DNA of 64,000 nt from Capra hircus (lineage: Eukaryota > Chordata > Mammalia > Artiodactyla > Bovidae). A model generated the notes under the pieces. The model saw only the letters and a list, made by a program, of their open reading frames with translations. It was not told the origin of the DNA and ran no database searches. Positions 1 through 10,915 of this stretch are shown here, one piece after another. Both the position numbers and the translations under genes were made by a program. Positions within the stretch are counted from its first letter, which is position 1. Every line of letters starts with the position of its first letter. The DNA is taken from positions 53,801,550-53,865,549 of the forward strand of contig NC_030817.1 in assembly GCF_001704415.2 (NCBI RefSeq), written 5' to 3'.

Positions 1-1587
1 AAATACTGTGAGAATCGTTCATCGACCATCAGGCACCATAACCATGGTAACTGTTCTTGAGAACTGATCTTCTCTCTAATATTCACCAGATATCCCTAAC
101 ACACTTATCATAGTGCCAGGGGCAGAGTAAATGACAACTCCATGAATCTGCACGAAATCAACAAAGGAGGGGAAAAAATGTAAATGTAACAGTTCATTAA
201 ATATTACAAAATCAGGCTTTTCCTGGTCATCTACTCCTTTAAATGCAAAGAAGTCATGAAATATTGGGCATTTATCAAACTGAGACCTCAGACCAAGTCT
301 GCCATTGTGAGAGGTTTTAAAAAGCCACGTTACTAATTAGCTTATGACAATACAGTCAAAGCACACAATCTAGTGTAGTTTCTATGAACAATGACACCTC
401 CCTCCTCAGCCTCAATTCTGTGTGTCCCTCACCTCAACATGACACGAGGAAAAACCAAATGGGGCCCAGACACATTTTATGTCAGGAAAGAAATGACTTC
501 TACTCAGCAAGCTGCAAAAAAGAGCTGCTATTTTCAGGTGCTGTATAGCTTTGCAGATTACCAAGGTGATGACATTAAGTTTAAGACTACCTATTAATGG
601 AAAGATAAATGTGAGTAATTCAGGGAGGCCTCTTCAGCAAACAGCAACTGAAGGATAAAAATCACCACAAAGCCTGAGGCAGAAGAAGAGAGATGCTGCT
701 TCTTCCAACAGTTCAGAAGGTGGACCTGACCCCATCACAGATACGTAAAGAGCTTCAGCTCATCTGTTGACAGAAAGCCATCTGTTGGCCCCAAAGATGG
801 ACAAGTACATCCTAGACATAACTGTCTCTCAATGAGGCTATGAGCTGATCCAATGGTACAAGTTCTTCTTGATCCCCTTTTCCTCTTGTACTTTGTCAAG
901 GCATATTTTCCCTGGGGACCCTTATTTTTGCATGATTCCCCCCTCCACAGAGCCCTCTTGGCATTCAAAATAGAAGCCAACAACCTCAGCATCACTAAGC
1001 TACAAATGACTGATAGTTCTTTTTCCTAGAAATATTTAGAATTTCAAAGAGATAGGAGGTCTTAAACTCAGGGTGTAGACTTGTAACCGTGGAGCTCAAG
1101 TATGTCTCTATGGGTAGGGTGGGAGTAGCCTGTAAGGGAAGGTGGTTTTGGATGGAGAGAAGACTCCAGTATCTTCAGAATAACATCACACGACTGCTGT
1201 CTGCACTATCTTTCCACAAAGCGGGACCAAAACACTGCACACAAATTGCTCTGATCAAATCAAGGGGCCCTAAAGGGGATCAGGCTTGGCTTAAAAGCTC
1301 TTGGGCTATGAGTTAATAAGAATTTTAATAAAAATAGAAAGTATAGCCCTGGGCTGTAGTGCAATATCTCTAAGGGTTGCTGGTGTTCTATCAGTCAATC
1401 ATATAATGTTTCTGATGTTTGTAAAGTGGAGAGGGTAAGCAACAACCTTGTGGACCAAATAAGGTTTCAAAAACATAACCTGCAGGAAGATCATCAGCTC
1501 TCTGATTGGTCCTCCAGGGGCCTGAAACATACCTGAATGCGAAGTTTTCCCCGCAAGATAAGTTACCCATAAAAGAAATCTGTGTCC
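1..1587. other. Unique non-coding stretch, nothing recognised
   Basis: I see no repeat family, RNA gene or credible exon here. The open frames are all under 90 codons, overlap on both strands and resemble nothing I know. Base composition is ordinary AT-rich mammalian DNA. Confidence 0.5.
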
Positions 1588-1745
1588 AACACACTTCACA
1601 CAGCAGAACATTTTCACACACATTTAATTATGAAAACCTGTGATTTTAACTGGTTATCATCCCTATTTTACAGATGAGGAGTCTGAGGGTCAGACAGGTG
1701 GTGGTGAAGGGGTGGAACCTGATCCCAGGTCTTCTGACTCTTACC
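1588..1745 (+). mobile_element. MIR SINE fragment
   Basis: The stretch follows the MIR core in order: a block like the ACTCATTTAAT region, then ATCCCTATTTTACAGATGAG near 1660-1680, then GAGTCTGAGGGTCAGA and an ACCTGATCCCAGGTCTTCTG block near 1717-1737. MIR is an inactive tRNA-derived SINE older than the placental radiation. Divergence is high and both edges are approximate. Confidence 0.6.
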
Positions 1746-1876
1746 TTCTTTCACTAATTCCTCAGTGGTGTATTTGCATTTTAAACTTGGACTGTCTGTT
1801 TAATTACTACAATGCTCTGTTTCAGTTATGTCCATCAATGGGTATATTTCTTTTCTTCTTTCTTTTGTACTTTCTT

Positions 1877-1965
1877 TTTTAACCGTTTTTAAAATTGAAA
1901 TATATAGTTAATTTACAATGTTGTGTTAGTTTCAGGTATACACCAAAGTGATTCAGGTATACACC
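1877..1965 (-). mobile_element. L1 3'-UTR remnant, left part (split by BovB)
   Basis: This reads as the reverse complement of the ruminant L1 3' end: an AATTGAAATATATAGTTAAT block, then TTTACAATGTTGTGTTAG, then AGTGATTCAGGTATACACC. The same L1 appears to resume at 3634 after the BovB, so the two pieces are one element. Only the extreme 3' end survives and nothing is coding. Confidence 0.7.
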
Positions 1966-3633
1966 AAAATGTTCTTGTTCAGTCGTGTACAACCCCATGA
2001 ACTGCAGCACTCAGGCTTCCTTGTCCTTCACTCTTTCCCGGAGCTTGCCCAAACTCATGCCCTTTGAGTCGGTGATGCCATCCAACCATCTCATCCTCTG
2101 TCATCCCCTTCTCCTCCTGCTCTCAATCTTTCCCAGCCTCAGGGTCTTTTCTAATGAATCGGCTCTTTGCATCAGGTGGCCAAAGTACTGGAGCTTCAGC
2201 TTCAGCATCAGTCCTTCCAATGAATACTCAAGGTTGATTTCCTTTAGGATGGACTGGTTTGATTTCCTTGCTGTCCAAGGGACTCTCAAGAGTCTTCTCC
2301 AAAACCACAGTTTAAAACCATCAATTCTTCAAGGCTCAGCCTTCTTTATGGTCCAACTCTCACATCCATACATGACTACTGGAAAAACCATAGCTTTGAC
2401 AAGACGGACCTTTGTTGGTAAAGTAATGTCTCCGCTTTTTAATATACTGTGTAGGTTGGTCATAGTTTTCTTCCAAGGAGCAAGTGTCTTTTAATTTCTT
2501 GGCTGCAGTCACCATCTGCAGTGATTTTGCAGCCAAAGAAAATAAAGTCTCTCACTGTTCAATTATTTCCTTATTTATTTGCCACAAAGTGATAGGACTG
2601 GATGCCATGATCTTAATTTCTTGAATGCTGAGTTTTAAACCAGCTTTTTCACTCTTGTCTTTCACCTTCATCAAGTGGCTCTTTAGTTTCTCTTTGCTTT
2701 TGCCATAGGTGTGGTGTCATTTGCATATCTGAAGTTATTGATATTTCTCCCGGCAGTCATGATTCCAGCTTGTGCTTCATCTAGCCCATTATTTTGTATG
2801 ATATACTCTGCATATAAGTTAAATAAGTAGAGTGACAGTATGCAGCCTTGATGTACTCATTTCCCAATTTGGAATCAGTCCATTGTTCCATGTCCAGTTC
2901 TAACTGTTGCTTCTTGACCTGCATACAGGTTTCTCAGGAGGCAGGTGAGATGGTCTGGAATTCCCATCTCTTTAAGAATTTTCTAGTTTGCTGTGATCCA
3001 CATAGTCAAAGGTTTTAGCATAGCCAATGAAGCACATGTTTTCCTGAAATTCTCTTGCTTTTTCTGTGATCCAATGGATGTTGGTAATTTGATCTCTGGT
3101 TCCTCTGCCTTTTCTAAATGCAACTTGAACATCTGGAAGTTCTCAGTTTGTGTACTGTTGAAGCCTAGCTTGGAGAATTTTAAGCATTACCTTGTTAGCA
3201 TGTGAAATGCATGCAATTGTAGTTTGAATATTCTTTGACATTGACTTTCTTTGTGATTGGAATGAAAATCGACCTTTTCCAGTCCTGTGGCTGCTGCTGA
3301 GTGTTCCAAATTTGCTGGCATATTGAGTGCAGCACTTTAACAGCATCATCCTTTAGGTTTGTAAATAGCTCAGCTGGAACTCCATCACCTCCACTAGTTT
3401 TGTTCTGTTCATAGTGATGCTCCCTAAGGCTGTCTTATCTTCATACTCCAGGATGTCTGGCTCCAGGTGAGTGATCACACCATCATGTTATCTGAGTCAG
3501 ATCATTATCTGAGTCATTAAGATCTTTTTTGTGTAGTTATTCTGTGTATTCTTGCCATCTCTTCTAAATATCTTCTGCTTATGTTAGGTCCATACTCTTT
3601 TGCTCCTTTATTGTATCCATCCTTCCATGAAAT
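1966..3633 (-). mobile_element. BovB (RTE-class LINE), 5'-truncated, copy 1
   Basis: This is the longest BovB in the window, about 1.67 kb. On the plus strand it begins with the element's 3' end (TTCAGTCGTGTACAACCCCA) and runs back through the thumb and palm of the reverse transcriptase towards the endonuclease side. It lacks the 5' part of the roughly 3.2-kb family element. BovB is an RTE-clade LINE known from ruminants and squamates and is a standard case of horizontal transfer. The copy is riddled with stops and frameshifts. It lies inside an L1 3' end, whose parts flank it at 1877-1965 and 3634-3697. Confidence 0.95.
2101..3350 (-). pseudogene. BovB reverse transcriptase pseudogene, copy 1
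   Basis: The minus strand encodes broken blocks of BovB reverse transcriptase. One at 2101-2289 contains RKSNQSILKEINLEYSLEGL and LKLKLQYFGHLMQRADSLEK, typical of the BovB C-terminal region. The catalytic motif C is at 2716-2727, where the usual YADD reads YAND, so the first catalytic aspartate codon is lost. Several frame changes separate the blocks. It cannot give an active enzyme. Confidence 0.9.
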
Positions 3634-3697
3634 ATATTCTTTTTTTCAGGTTATTTTCCATTAGAGGGCCTTATTGTTTATCTATTCTATATATAGT
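3634..3697 (-). mobile_element. L1 3'-UTR remnant, right part
   Basis: The sequence ATATATTC..TTTTTTCAGGTTATTTTCCATTA and CTTATTGTTTATCTATTCTA matches the next segment of the antisense ruminant L1 3' UTR after the block at 1877-1965. About 40 consensus bases seem to be missing between TTCCATTA and GGGCCTTATT. The fragment ends where the second BovB begins. Confidence 0.65.
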
Positions 3698-4832
3698 AGT
3701 TCAGTTCAGTTCACTCACTCAGTCGTGTCCAACTCTTTGCGACCCCATGAACCACAGCACACCAGGCCTCCATGTCCATCACCAACTCCCAGAGTCCACC
3801 CAAACCCATGTCCATTGGGTCGGTGATGCCATCCAGCCATCTCATCCTCTGTCATCCCCTTCTCCTCCTGCCCTCAATCTTTACCGGCATCAGGGTCTTT
3901 TCAAATGAGTCAGCTCTTCGCATCAGGTGGCCAAAGTATTGGAGTTTCAGCTTCAACATCAGTCCGTCCAGAGAACACCCAGGACTGATCTCCTTTAGGA
4001 TGGACTGGTTGGATCTCCTTGCAGTCCAAGGGACTCTCAAGAGTCTTCTCCAACACCACAGTTCCAAAGCATCTTTGGAGCTCAGCTTTCTTTATAGTCC
4101 AACTCTCACATCCATACATGACCACTGGAAAAACCATAGCCTTGAGTAGACAGACCTTTGCTGACAAAGTAATGGCTCTGCTGTTTAATATGCAATCTAG
4201 GTTGGTCATAACTTTCCTTCCAAGGAGTAAGCGTCTTTTAATTTCATGGCTGCAATCAACCATCTGCAGTCATTTTGGAGCCCAGAAAAATAAAGTCAGC
4301 CACTGTTTCCACTGTTTCCACTCTTTCCTCATTTATTTGCCATGAAGTGATGGGACCAGATGCCATGATCTTAGTTTTCTGAATGTTGAGCTTTAAGCCA
4401 ACTTTTTCACTCTCCTCTTACACTTTCATCAAGAGGCCCCTTAGTTATTCCTCACTTTCTGCCATAAGGGTGGTGTCATCTGCATATCTGAGGTTATTGA
4501 TATTTCTCCCGGAAATCTTGGTTCCAGCTTGTTTTTCCTCCAGCTCAGCGTTTCTCATTATGTAAGTTAAATAAGCAGGGTGACAATATACAGCCTTGAT
4601 GTACTCCTTTTCCTATTTGGAACCAGTCTGTTGTTCCATGTCCAGTTCTAACTACTGCTTCCTGACCTGCATACAGGTTTCTCAAGAGGTAGGTCAGGTG
4701 GTCTGATATTCCCATCTCTTTCAGAATTTTCCACAGTTTATTGTGCTCCACATAGTCAAAGGCTTTGGCATAGTCAATAAAGCAGAAATAGATGTTTTTC
4801 TGGAACTCTCTTGCTTTTTCAATGATCCAGCT
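3698..4832 (-). mobile_element. BovB LINE, 5'-truncated, copy 2
   Basis: It starts with the typical 3'-terminal tandem AGTTCAGTTCAGTTCA, then CACTCAGTCGTGTCCAACTC, and continues as antisense BovB for about 1.13 kb up to the reverse-transcriptase motif A region (TCTTGCTTTTTCAATGATCC). The tail abuts the L1 piece at 3634-3697, so it appears to be a second, independent insertion into the same L1 end. I could not recognise L1 sequence again beyond 4832, so a deletion or heavy decay on that side is possible. Confidence 0.95.
3852..4832 (-). pseudogene. BovB reverse transcriptase pseudogene, copy 2
   Basis: Minus-strand blocks cover motif A (FCFIDYAKAFDYVEHNKLW, about 4740-4800), motif B (VHQGCILSPCLFNLH, near 4560-4610), motif C (YADD, near 4476) and the C-terminal region (MVFPVVMYGCESWTIKKAEL near 4090-4140). 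At least three frame breaks separate them, for example between 4263 and 4545. Motif order is that of a normal RTE reverse transcriptase. Confidence 0.9.
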
Positions 4833-6645
4833 CAACTCTGTCTTTTCCCCTCTCCCCAGCTTCCCTGAATGGGGACCAGGACAGTGAAAGGACAGGTCAG
4901 TTAGAGGTAGATCCTGGGCTAGAGCTCAGAAATCTTATCTTCCCATATTCCATGTCACAAAACCCATTTCTTTCTTGTTCATTTTCTATTCTATATTTTC
5001 TATATTTGATCATTGCATTATAATAGGAAAATAAAGTGATTAGAAGGGAAAAAAGTAAAGGCTATTTGATTGAGGAAATTTTAGATACAGGATGGAGCTT
5101 GGCTAACGCAAGTTCATCCAAAGGTGGGGCTCTGATAATTATGCAGTGAGGAGGATGCACGTATATCAACCAATGGGCACTACACACAGGCAACCTCCCT
5201 GTTCACGTCAATACAGGCTTGATAGCAGGTACTACAAGTTCAACGTGTGAAAAACAGAAAGCAATGAGCCTCCTCCTTCCTTGGGAAGCAGTCGAGTGCA
5301 GGGATGCATCTGCTCCAAGTCAAGCCTCATGTCAGTCTGGAGCCTTGCCTTTGGTTTCCATCTGAACCACAAAGTTCGAGACAGCGCACCATCTATTCCT
5401 CTAAAGAGTTAAGTGGGGGCAAAGTCTTCATTATCTCCATTTTCTTTGAAACTGCAAAGGGCCCCACCTGTCAGGTTAGCACCTGATTGTTTCTTCTCAT
5501 TGTGCCCAGATCCTGGATATCTGGAAGCCTCTGGAGGCAGCTACCTGTTCACTTTGCATGCGGGCACTTGGTATTGTGAAGGTGTATCTTGAAGGATGGG
5601 CTGTCTCCCTCATAGATGGCCTATCTTCCTCATCTTTGCATCCCTGTTCCCTGGCATGCAGGTTGGCAGAGGAAGTGCCCACAAATGCTTTGGAAGGGAC
5701 CTTATAAACAAAGAAGCTCAGCCATATGTTGTGGGGTGGAGCACGGCTGGTTCTCCAGAATTTTCAAGGTTTGGTACCCCAGCTCTTCTTTGAATAGAGA
5801 TTCCATTCTTGCCTATATTGATCTTTGAGGCCCTCTTGAGCCTTCACAGGCTGTGGATAACCTGGGCCCTCTACCTCCCCGACTACCCTGATGCCATCCT
5901 TTTCCTTGGCATGCAGCTACTCTGAAACTACACTCATAGTAAGTTTCATCTACCAACAGCCCTAGAGAACAGGTGCACTGTCCGCCCCACAAGCTTAGGC
6001 CTGATGCCTGCCTGCTGATTTGAGCCTGGCCTGGCCAGTAAGCAGCCTAGATTCTCACCCTGATTTTACTCCTGAACACAGATTGACCAAGGCAGTCCCT
6101 GGGTGTGGGATTTTTACCTTGGCCGTGTCTGCAGCACACCAATTATCTGCAACAAAATGGAAAACAGCTAACCAGCTGTTCCTAAACATGCTGATGTCTG
6201 GCATAGGGACGAGGCATATTCTGGCATCTACCCCACTAACCATGGCATGCTCTCCAAGCAGGAGGGCTGACAGGTGCCCCATGTTGACTGTGGAGTCAGA
6301 CTCCTGTGGTCCAGGGCTGCTGCCCTGTCTCTAAGCAGGGCGAAATCCAGCCTAAATACCACAGACCGAAAGCCTTTCCTTCTGGAAGATTGCTTTAGTG
6401 AAGAAGCATGCCGGCAGTCAAAACCAACCCACCCAACCAGATACAACTGTCTCATATTTGTAGGTGCCCTAAGTATGACCAGGTCAAGATTTCTCTTTCA
6501 GCTTTCAGTTCCCAGGGAGCACAGTTTAACCAAAACCACATTAAAAAGCTTAGTGTCTTCTGTTTCTGATTCAGTTCCCCTGAGTAATTTTCTTTTTCAC
6601 GCAAGAGAGCATTTGGATTTCCACCTGACCATCCTTGAAAAACAT
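4833..6645. other. Unique non-coding stretch, nothing recognised
   Basis: No repeat or exon is recognised. The part from about 5880 to 6450 is somewhat richer in G+C and has a 156-codon plus-strand frame at 6274-6744, which shows no domain, no signal sequence and low-complexity leucine/serine composition. I treat it as chance. Confidence 0.45.
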
Positions 6646-6788
6646 CCATTCAATACATATTTATTAAGTGCTTATGTATTGGACACTGTCAGCATAGTAT
6701 TGCCTACCTTTAATGAACATAATGACAATAAGATCAAGCAGTAATTACATTAATGATTAATGACAGTAATAATTGCTATTAGGCATTG
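6646..6788 (+). mobile_element. Possible MIR (or antisense L2) relic, left part
   Basis: CAATACATATTTATTAAGTG followed by CTTATGTATTGGACACTGTC resembles the start of MIR (TTTATTGAGCGCTTACTATG) and also antisense L2. What follows is too decayed to decide. A MIR-like block resumes at 7028 beyond the Bov-tA insertion, which favours a single interrupted MIR. Confidence 0.35.
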
Positions 6789-6799
6789 ACCCTTTATGT

Positions 6800-7016
6800 G
6801 TGTGCATACATGCTCAGTTGCTAAGTCGTATTCGACTCTTTGTGACTCCATGAACTGTAGCCCACCAGGCTCCTCTGTCCATGGGATTTTCCAGTCAAGA
6901 ATTCTGGAGTGGGTTGCCATTTTCTTCTCCAAGGGAGCTTCCTGACCCAGGGATTGAACCTGCATCTCCTGCACTGGCAGGCAGATTCTTTACCACTGAG
7001 CTACCAGGGAAACTCT
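6800..7016 (-). mobile_element. Bov-tA SINE with perfect 11-bp TSD
   Basis: Reading from the minus strand, the tRNA-Glu-derived head with its promoter boxes lies at the right end (GCTACCAGGGAAACTC, then GGGATTGAACCTGCATCTCC, which carries the B-box complement). The BovB-like 3' tail lies at the left (GCTCAGTTGCTAAGTCGTAT). The 11-mer ACCCTTTATGT occurs at 6789-6799 and again at 7017-7027, directly flanking the element. Bov-tA is restricted to ruminants and is thought to be moved by BovB machinery. Confidence 0.96.
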
Positions 7017-7027
7017 ACCCTTTATGT

Positions 7028-7215
7028 TCTCACTGAATAATAATCTCTTTATTTATATTTTTCATTGAATTTATCAGATCACACTAAAATATACAATTAT
7101 ATCTTCTTGACACTCAGATTAAGTAACTGGATTCAAAGCCACACAGTTTATAGAGGGTAGAAAGTCCAGATCAGCTTACCTCTGGGGACCACACCCTCAA
7201 TCACTGCACCATCAT
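7028..7215 (+). mobile_element. Possible MIR relic, right part
   Basis: The end of this stretch (GATTAAGTAACTGGATTCAA, AGCCACACAGTTTATAGAGG, then AATCACTGCACC) follows the MIR pattern of GTAACTTGCC..CACACAGC..CACTACGC. It is probably the continuation of the fragment left of the Bov-tA. High divergence keeps confidence low. Confidence 0.45.
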
Positions 7216-8147
7216 CACACATCCACACAGCACATGCGGCATAGAAGACCCCGAATCAGTACAATGATTTCATAACTCTGGGAAGCACCATGCATGGTAT
7301 TCTGTGAGATTGCCACCTACAAGAGTTGAGTGCTCTACAGCATACAAGGAAAATGACCCCTGCCTCCTGCCACCTTGCTGCAAGCTGTGAGACAAAGCAG
7401 GTCCATCCTGGCTCACACAGAGGCTTTGGAAGTGCTGGAGAAAAAAATACTATACGGGGGTGGCTATGTAAGTCTCTGTATCACCAATCGTCTCTAACAT
7501 GGAGGCTGGCAACTAAGAGGTGCTGTCACATTTTTGCTGTGTGCCGAATTCAATGAATACATTTGAAAAAGTAGATGGAAGAGGAGGATGCCTAGACTGG
7601 AAGGAGAACTGAGAGTCACAGTCTACTGTGCTTAGTATGCAGGAGCAGGGTCAGGCCAAAGAGTCCTCCTCACAGAAGGATCACCCAAGAGATGGGAGCT
7701 GTGATGATGGGCAGGGGGCTCAGCCTGTGGAGCTGCTCTGAGACAGCTCCCAGTGGGCAGAGGAAGGCCTGGGTCTGCAGCAGCAATGAGAACTGCTTGC
7801 AGGTTGAGCCCTACTTTGCTGAGCATTCATGATGCCAACTGCTACCTTAACCTGGGGTCCACCTTGGTTTCTTTAGGCCTCCCCATTCTGGGGTGGTCCA
7901 TTTGAGCCTCAGAGGGTTTATTCATGGGGGGAGAGAGAAGAGGGAGTCCTCTTTCCTGTGACTCACTGGCTCCAGGTGTCTTGTCCTGTCCTCGGCATCT
8001 CGCGGTCTCGTTTCAGGGGAGGGGTGCAGAGGGCTCAGTATGGTGCTGGGAAAAGACAAAATCTCCCAGGTTCTGAGGCTGGACTGGGTCCAGATGCAGC
8101 TGACTGCAAAGCCTGGCTCTCTGCACTTAACCGAGAAGTCTCTGAAC
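7216..8147. other. Unique non-coding stretch, nothing recognised
   Basis: No repeat family or convincing exon is seen. Small open frames on both strands overlap each other and show no domain signature. Confidence 0.45.
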
Positions 8148-8290
8148 ACTGGATTTGGAGCCACAGTGCCTTATAGCCTACTCCAGCTCTAGGTGGCCAT
8201 GGTTTGACCTTGGCAAAGCTAGTTCCCTATTCTGATCCTCAGAGGTCCCGCTAGGAAGAGGATCATGAGAGCTAGATGACTGCTAAGCTC
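8148..8290 (-). mobile_element. Possible MIR SINE, decayed
   Basis: The order ACTGGATTTGGAGCCACAGT, then TTTGACCTTGGCAAAGCTAG, then GATCCTCAG and ATGAGAGCTAGATGACTGC parallels antisense MIR (GGAGTCAGA..TGTGACCTTGGGCAAG..CCTCAGTTT..AGATAATGC). Spacing is disturbed. Confidence 0.4.
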
Positions 8291-9001
8291 TTTTCTCTCC
8301 AGAAAGGGACCCTGCACAAGTCCAGCCATGGTGAGACTGACAGAGCAGAGTCAAGGAAGGAGGTCTGTGTTACCCAGCACATCTCCTCTCCCAGCCCTTC
8401 TCTCCACATCCCAGGAGTCGGTGGGTCTGGACTCTGGTCTGTAATGGGAGAGGATGCATTCACCATCTCCCAAAGCCTGCATCGGTGGCCCGCATCCTGC
8501 CTGACAAAGCCACCTGCCTTTTCACACTGTGGTAACTGCTCTCGAAGCCTGGCCGGCTGGAGCCCAGTGGATGGTTTTTCGAAAGCTGTTACCCCCAAAA
8601 AAGCAACACCAACTTGGGTGCGCAGATAACCATCTCTACACTGTCACACCACACGGGGAGGGAGGGGATGATCTTACCACCTCCTTCCTCGACAACAAAA
8701 GCTCCCGGAAGCCAGAGAAATTTGGGCACTGAAAGTAAAAACATTCATGGCACTTACCAAGTGTCGAGTGACTCTCTGTTAGCAACTGCAGCAGAGAACT
8801 GCAGGAAACACTTGTTTTTGTCTTTTCCCCTGGCCTCCCAGAGGCGGATCCCATCCACAGAAAGGCCGCTTGTCTAGAGACTCCATACATTTTATGTCCG
8901 CTCTGAACACTCGTGGAGACTTAGGCACTGCAAGGTGCCCTCCCAGACATCTTAGGTTGTGAAACCCCGAGGAATCGAGGGCTGAGTGATTCTGTGCTAC
9001 T

Positions 9002-9022
9002 AGAGAGAGAGAGAAAGAGGAA
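9002..9022. repeat. Short (GA)n tract
   Basis: An AGAGAGAGAGAGAAAGAGG run. It may be length-polymorphic but is short. Confidence 0.8.
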
Positions 9023-9135
9023 GCGAGGTCACAAGCTGGATGGCTCTGTGGCAGTCACCGCCATCCAACCAGCGGGTCAGCTGGCAGTGCCTACTGGTGA
9101 TGGGTCATGATCTCTCCCTTTTTTCCTTTTTAAGG

Positions 9136-9178
9136 CTCTTTCTCCTCTCTTCCTTCCCTCCCTCCCTCTCATCCATTC
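9136..9178. repeat. Pyrimidine-rich tract
   Basis: Almost pure C/T with CTTCCTTCCCTCCCTCCCTC at its core. Polypurine/polypyrimidine tracts of this type are common in mammalian non-coding DNA. Confidence 0.8.
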
Positions 9179-9841
9179 CTGGGAGCTGTACTGGTGCTGG
9201 AGAAGAAGCACCTGCTGTTGCTTCCTCCCTTGCAAAGAAAAGGAAGATTTAAAATGTGGTTGAGAGATATCCCACTGTTATTCTGGAAGTTAGAAAAGAG
9301 GTCAAAGGACCTGGTTTTTCTGTCCCTTTTGGGAGGGATTCTTCCCTCAGAAAGGGAGATGAGAAATGGTGAAATCTTAATTCTAAGGCCAAAGAGTTGA
9401 CATTTTTGGGACTCAACACCACCCCTCGCTTGTCAGTCATTTCTATCTCATTCTCCATGCCTCATCACTTCCCTCTATTTCCTATGTCCTTTTTTCCCTG
9501 GTGACTCAGTTCCTTTTTACTCATGAGGACAGTGAAAACCACCTACTCCCTCAGGGTATAAAACCATCTCAACCTCTTTCTGGATAAGCAGGACACAAAT
9601 GTACAAGCCAGTCAAGGTGCCAAAGACGCCCTTGGGGTTTCTAGACCAGGGTTGCCTTCCCCCTGCCCCCATAGCAGCCCTACTCCAGGACAGCAACATG
9701 TCATTCTTCCTCCCTTCACACTTCGGTTTGGGTGGATGTAACAAGGCTACATCCTTAAAACAAGCTTGGATCCCTCCTTTATCCTGCTCCACTGTCTGAA
9801 GGCTGAATTCCCATCCCTCACTTCTAAGCCACCTTCCTTTG

Positions 9842-9877
9842 TTTTTTAAGTTTTAATTGGAGGATAACTGAGCATAC
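9842..9877 (-). mobile_element. L1 3'-end remnant, left part (split by BovB)
   Basis: TTTTAATTGGAGGATAACTG is the antisense start of the ruminant L1 3' terminus. The same terminus continues at 10806 on the far side of the BovB. Confidence 0.7.
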
Positions 9878-10805
9878 AATGGACTGGTTCGAAATTGGGG
9901 AAAGAGGATGTCAAGGCTGTATACTGTCACCCTGCTTATTTAACTTATATGCAGAGTACATCATGGGAAATGCCGGGCTGGATGAATCACAAGCTGGAAT
10001 CAAGATTGCCAGAAGAAATATCAACAACTTCAGGTATGCAGATGATACCACTTTAATGGCAGAAAGTGAAGAGGAACAAAAGAGCCTCTTGTTGAAGGTG
10101 AAAGAGGAGAATGAAAAAGCCGGCTTAAAACTCAACTTTCAGAAACTAAGATCATGGCATCCAGTCCTATTACTTCTTGGCAAATAAATGGGGAAAATGT
10201 GAAAATAGTGTCAGATTTCATTTTCTTGGGCTCCAAAATCAATGCAGACAGTGACTGCAGCCATGAAATTAAAAGATACTTACTCCTTGAAAGAACAGCT
10301 ATGACACACCCAGACAGTATATTAAAAAACAGAGATATTACTTTGCCAACAAAGGTCTGTATAGTCAAAGCTATGTTTTTCCAGAAGTTATGTATAGATG
10401 TGAGAGTTGGACCATAAAGAAGGCTGAGCACTGAAGAATTGATTCTTTAGAACTGTAGTGCTGGAAAAGACTCTTGAGAGTCCCTTGGACAGCAGGGAGA
10501 TCAAACCAATCAATCTTAAAGGAAATTAATCCTGAATATTCATTGGAAGGACTGATGCTGAAGCTGAAGCTCCAATACTTTGGCCACAAACAGCAACTCA
10601 TTGGAAAACACCCCGATGCTGGGAAAGATTGAGGACAAGAGGAGAAGGGGGTGACAGAGGATGAGATGGTTGGATGGCATCACTGACTCAATAGACATGA
10701 GTTTGAGCAAACTCTAGGAGAGAGTGAAGGACAAGGAAGGCTCAGTGCTGCAGTTCACTGGGGTAGGAAAGAGTCGGACACGACTTAGTGCCTGAAAAAC
10801 AACAA
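9878..10805 (+). mobile_element. BovB LINE, 5'-truncated, sense orientation, copy 3
   Basis: About 0.93 kb of BovB in sense orientation, beginning in reverse-transcriptase motif B and ending with the family 3' terminus (GAGTCGGACACGACTTAGTG, CTGAAAAACAACAA). It sits inside an antisense L1 3' end. I could not define an exact TSD. Confidence 0.95.
9879..10680 (+). pseudogene. BovB reverse transcriptase pseudogene, copy 3
   Basis: The first frame, 9879-10187, holds motif B (GCQGCILSPCLFNLYAEYI) and an intact motif C, YADD at 10035-10046, followed by TTLMAESEEE. The reading then shifts to a second frame (10154-10417) carrying FIFLGSKINADSDCSHEIK and RDITLPTKVCIVKAM, and breaks again. Motif A and everything upstream are absent, so the copy was dead on arrival. 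Confidence 0.92.
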
Positions 10806-10915
10806 GATTGTTTTACAGCGTTGTGTTGGTTTCTGCCTTACAACAGCATGAATCAGCCGCAGTTAAACATATGTCCTCTCCTTCTTGAACCTCCTTCCCA
10901 CATTTCATCTTCCTT
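10806..10915 (-). mobile_element. L1 3'-end remnant, right part
   Basis: TTTTACAGCGTTGTGTTGGT, CATGAATCAGCCGCAG and ACATATGTCCTCTCCTTCTT match the antisense ruminant L1 3' UTR in the expected order, continuing from 9842-9877. Similarity fades after about 10915. Confidence 0.75.

Larger units (their letters stand above)
8291..9840. other. Unique non-coding stretch
   Basis: No repeat family is recognised apart from two short low-complexity tracts listed separately. Frames of 117 and 108 codons at 8276-8629 and 8272-8598 lie on opposite strands over the same DNA and have no recognisable content. Confidence 0.45.

Noticed and set aside
1985..2494. 169-codon plus-strand open frame
   Set aside because: It is the antisense shadow of BovB reverse transcriptase. 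The 181-codon frame at 25283-25828 and similar ones are rejected for the same reason.
6274..6744. 156-codon plus-strand open frame
   Set aside because: No domain, serine/leucine-rich without pattern, extends into a MIR/L2-like relic.
6800..7016. tRNA gene
   Set aside because: The tRNA-like head with a B-box belongs to a Bov-tA SINE. The same applies to the heads of all Bov-tA and CHR elements here.
7900..8700. CpG island or promoter in a moderately GC-rich part
   Set aside because: G+C rises, but CpG dinucleotides remain sparse by eye and no exon follows.
9879..10187. Reverse transcriptase with YADD as part of a retron, DGR or other defence system
   Set aside because: The flanking motifs (GCQGCILSPCLFNL, TTLMAESEEE) and the non-coding 3' end are those of BovB, and the surroundings are mammalian.
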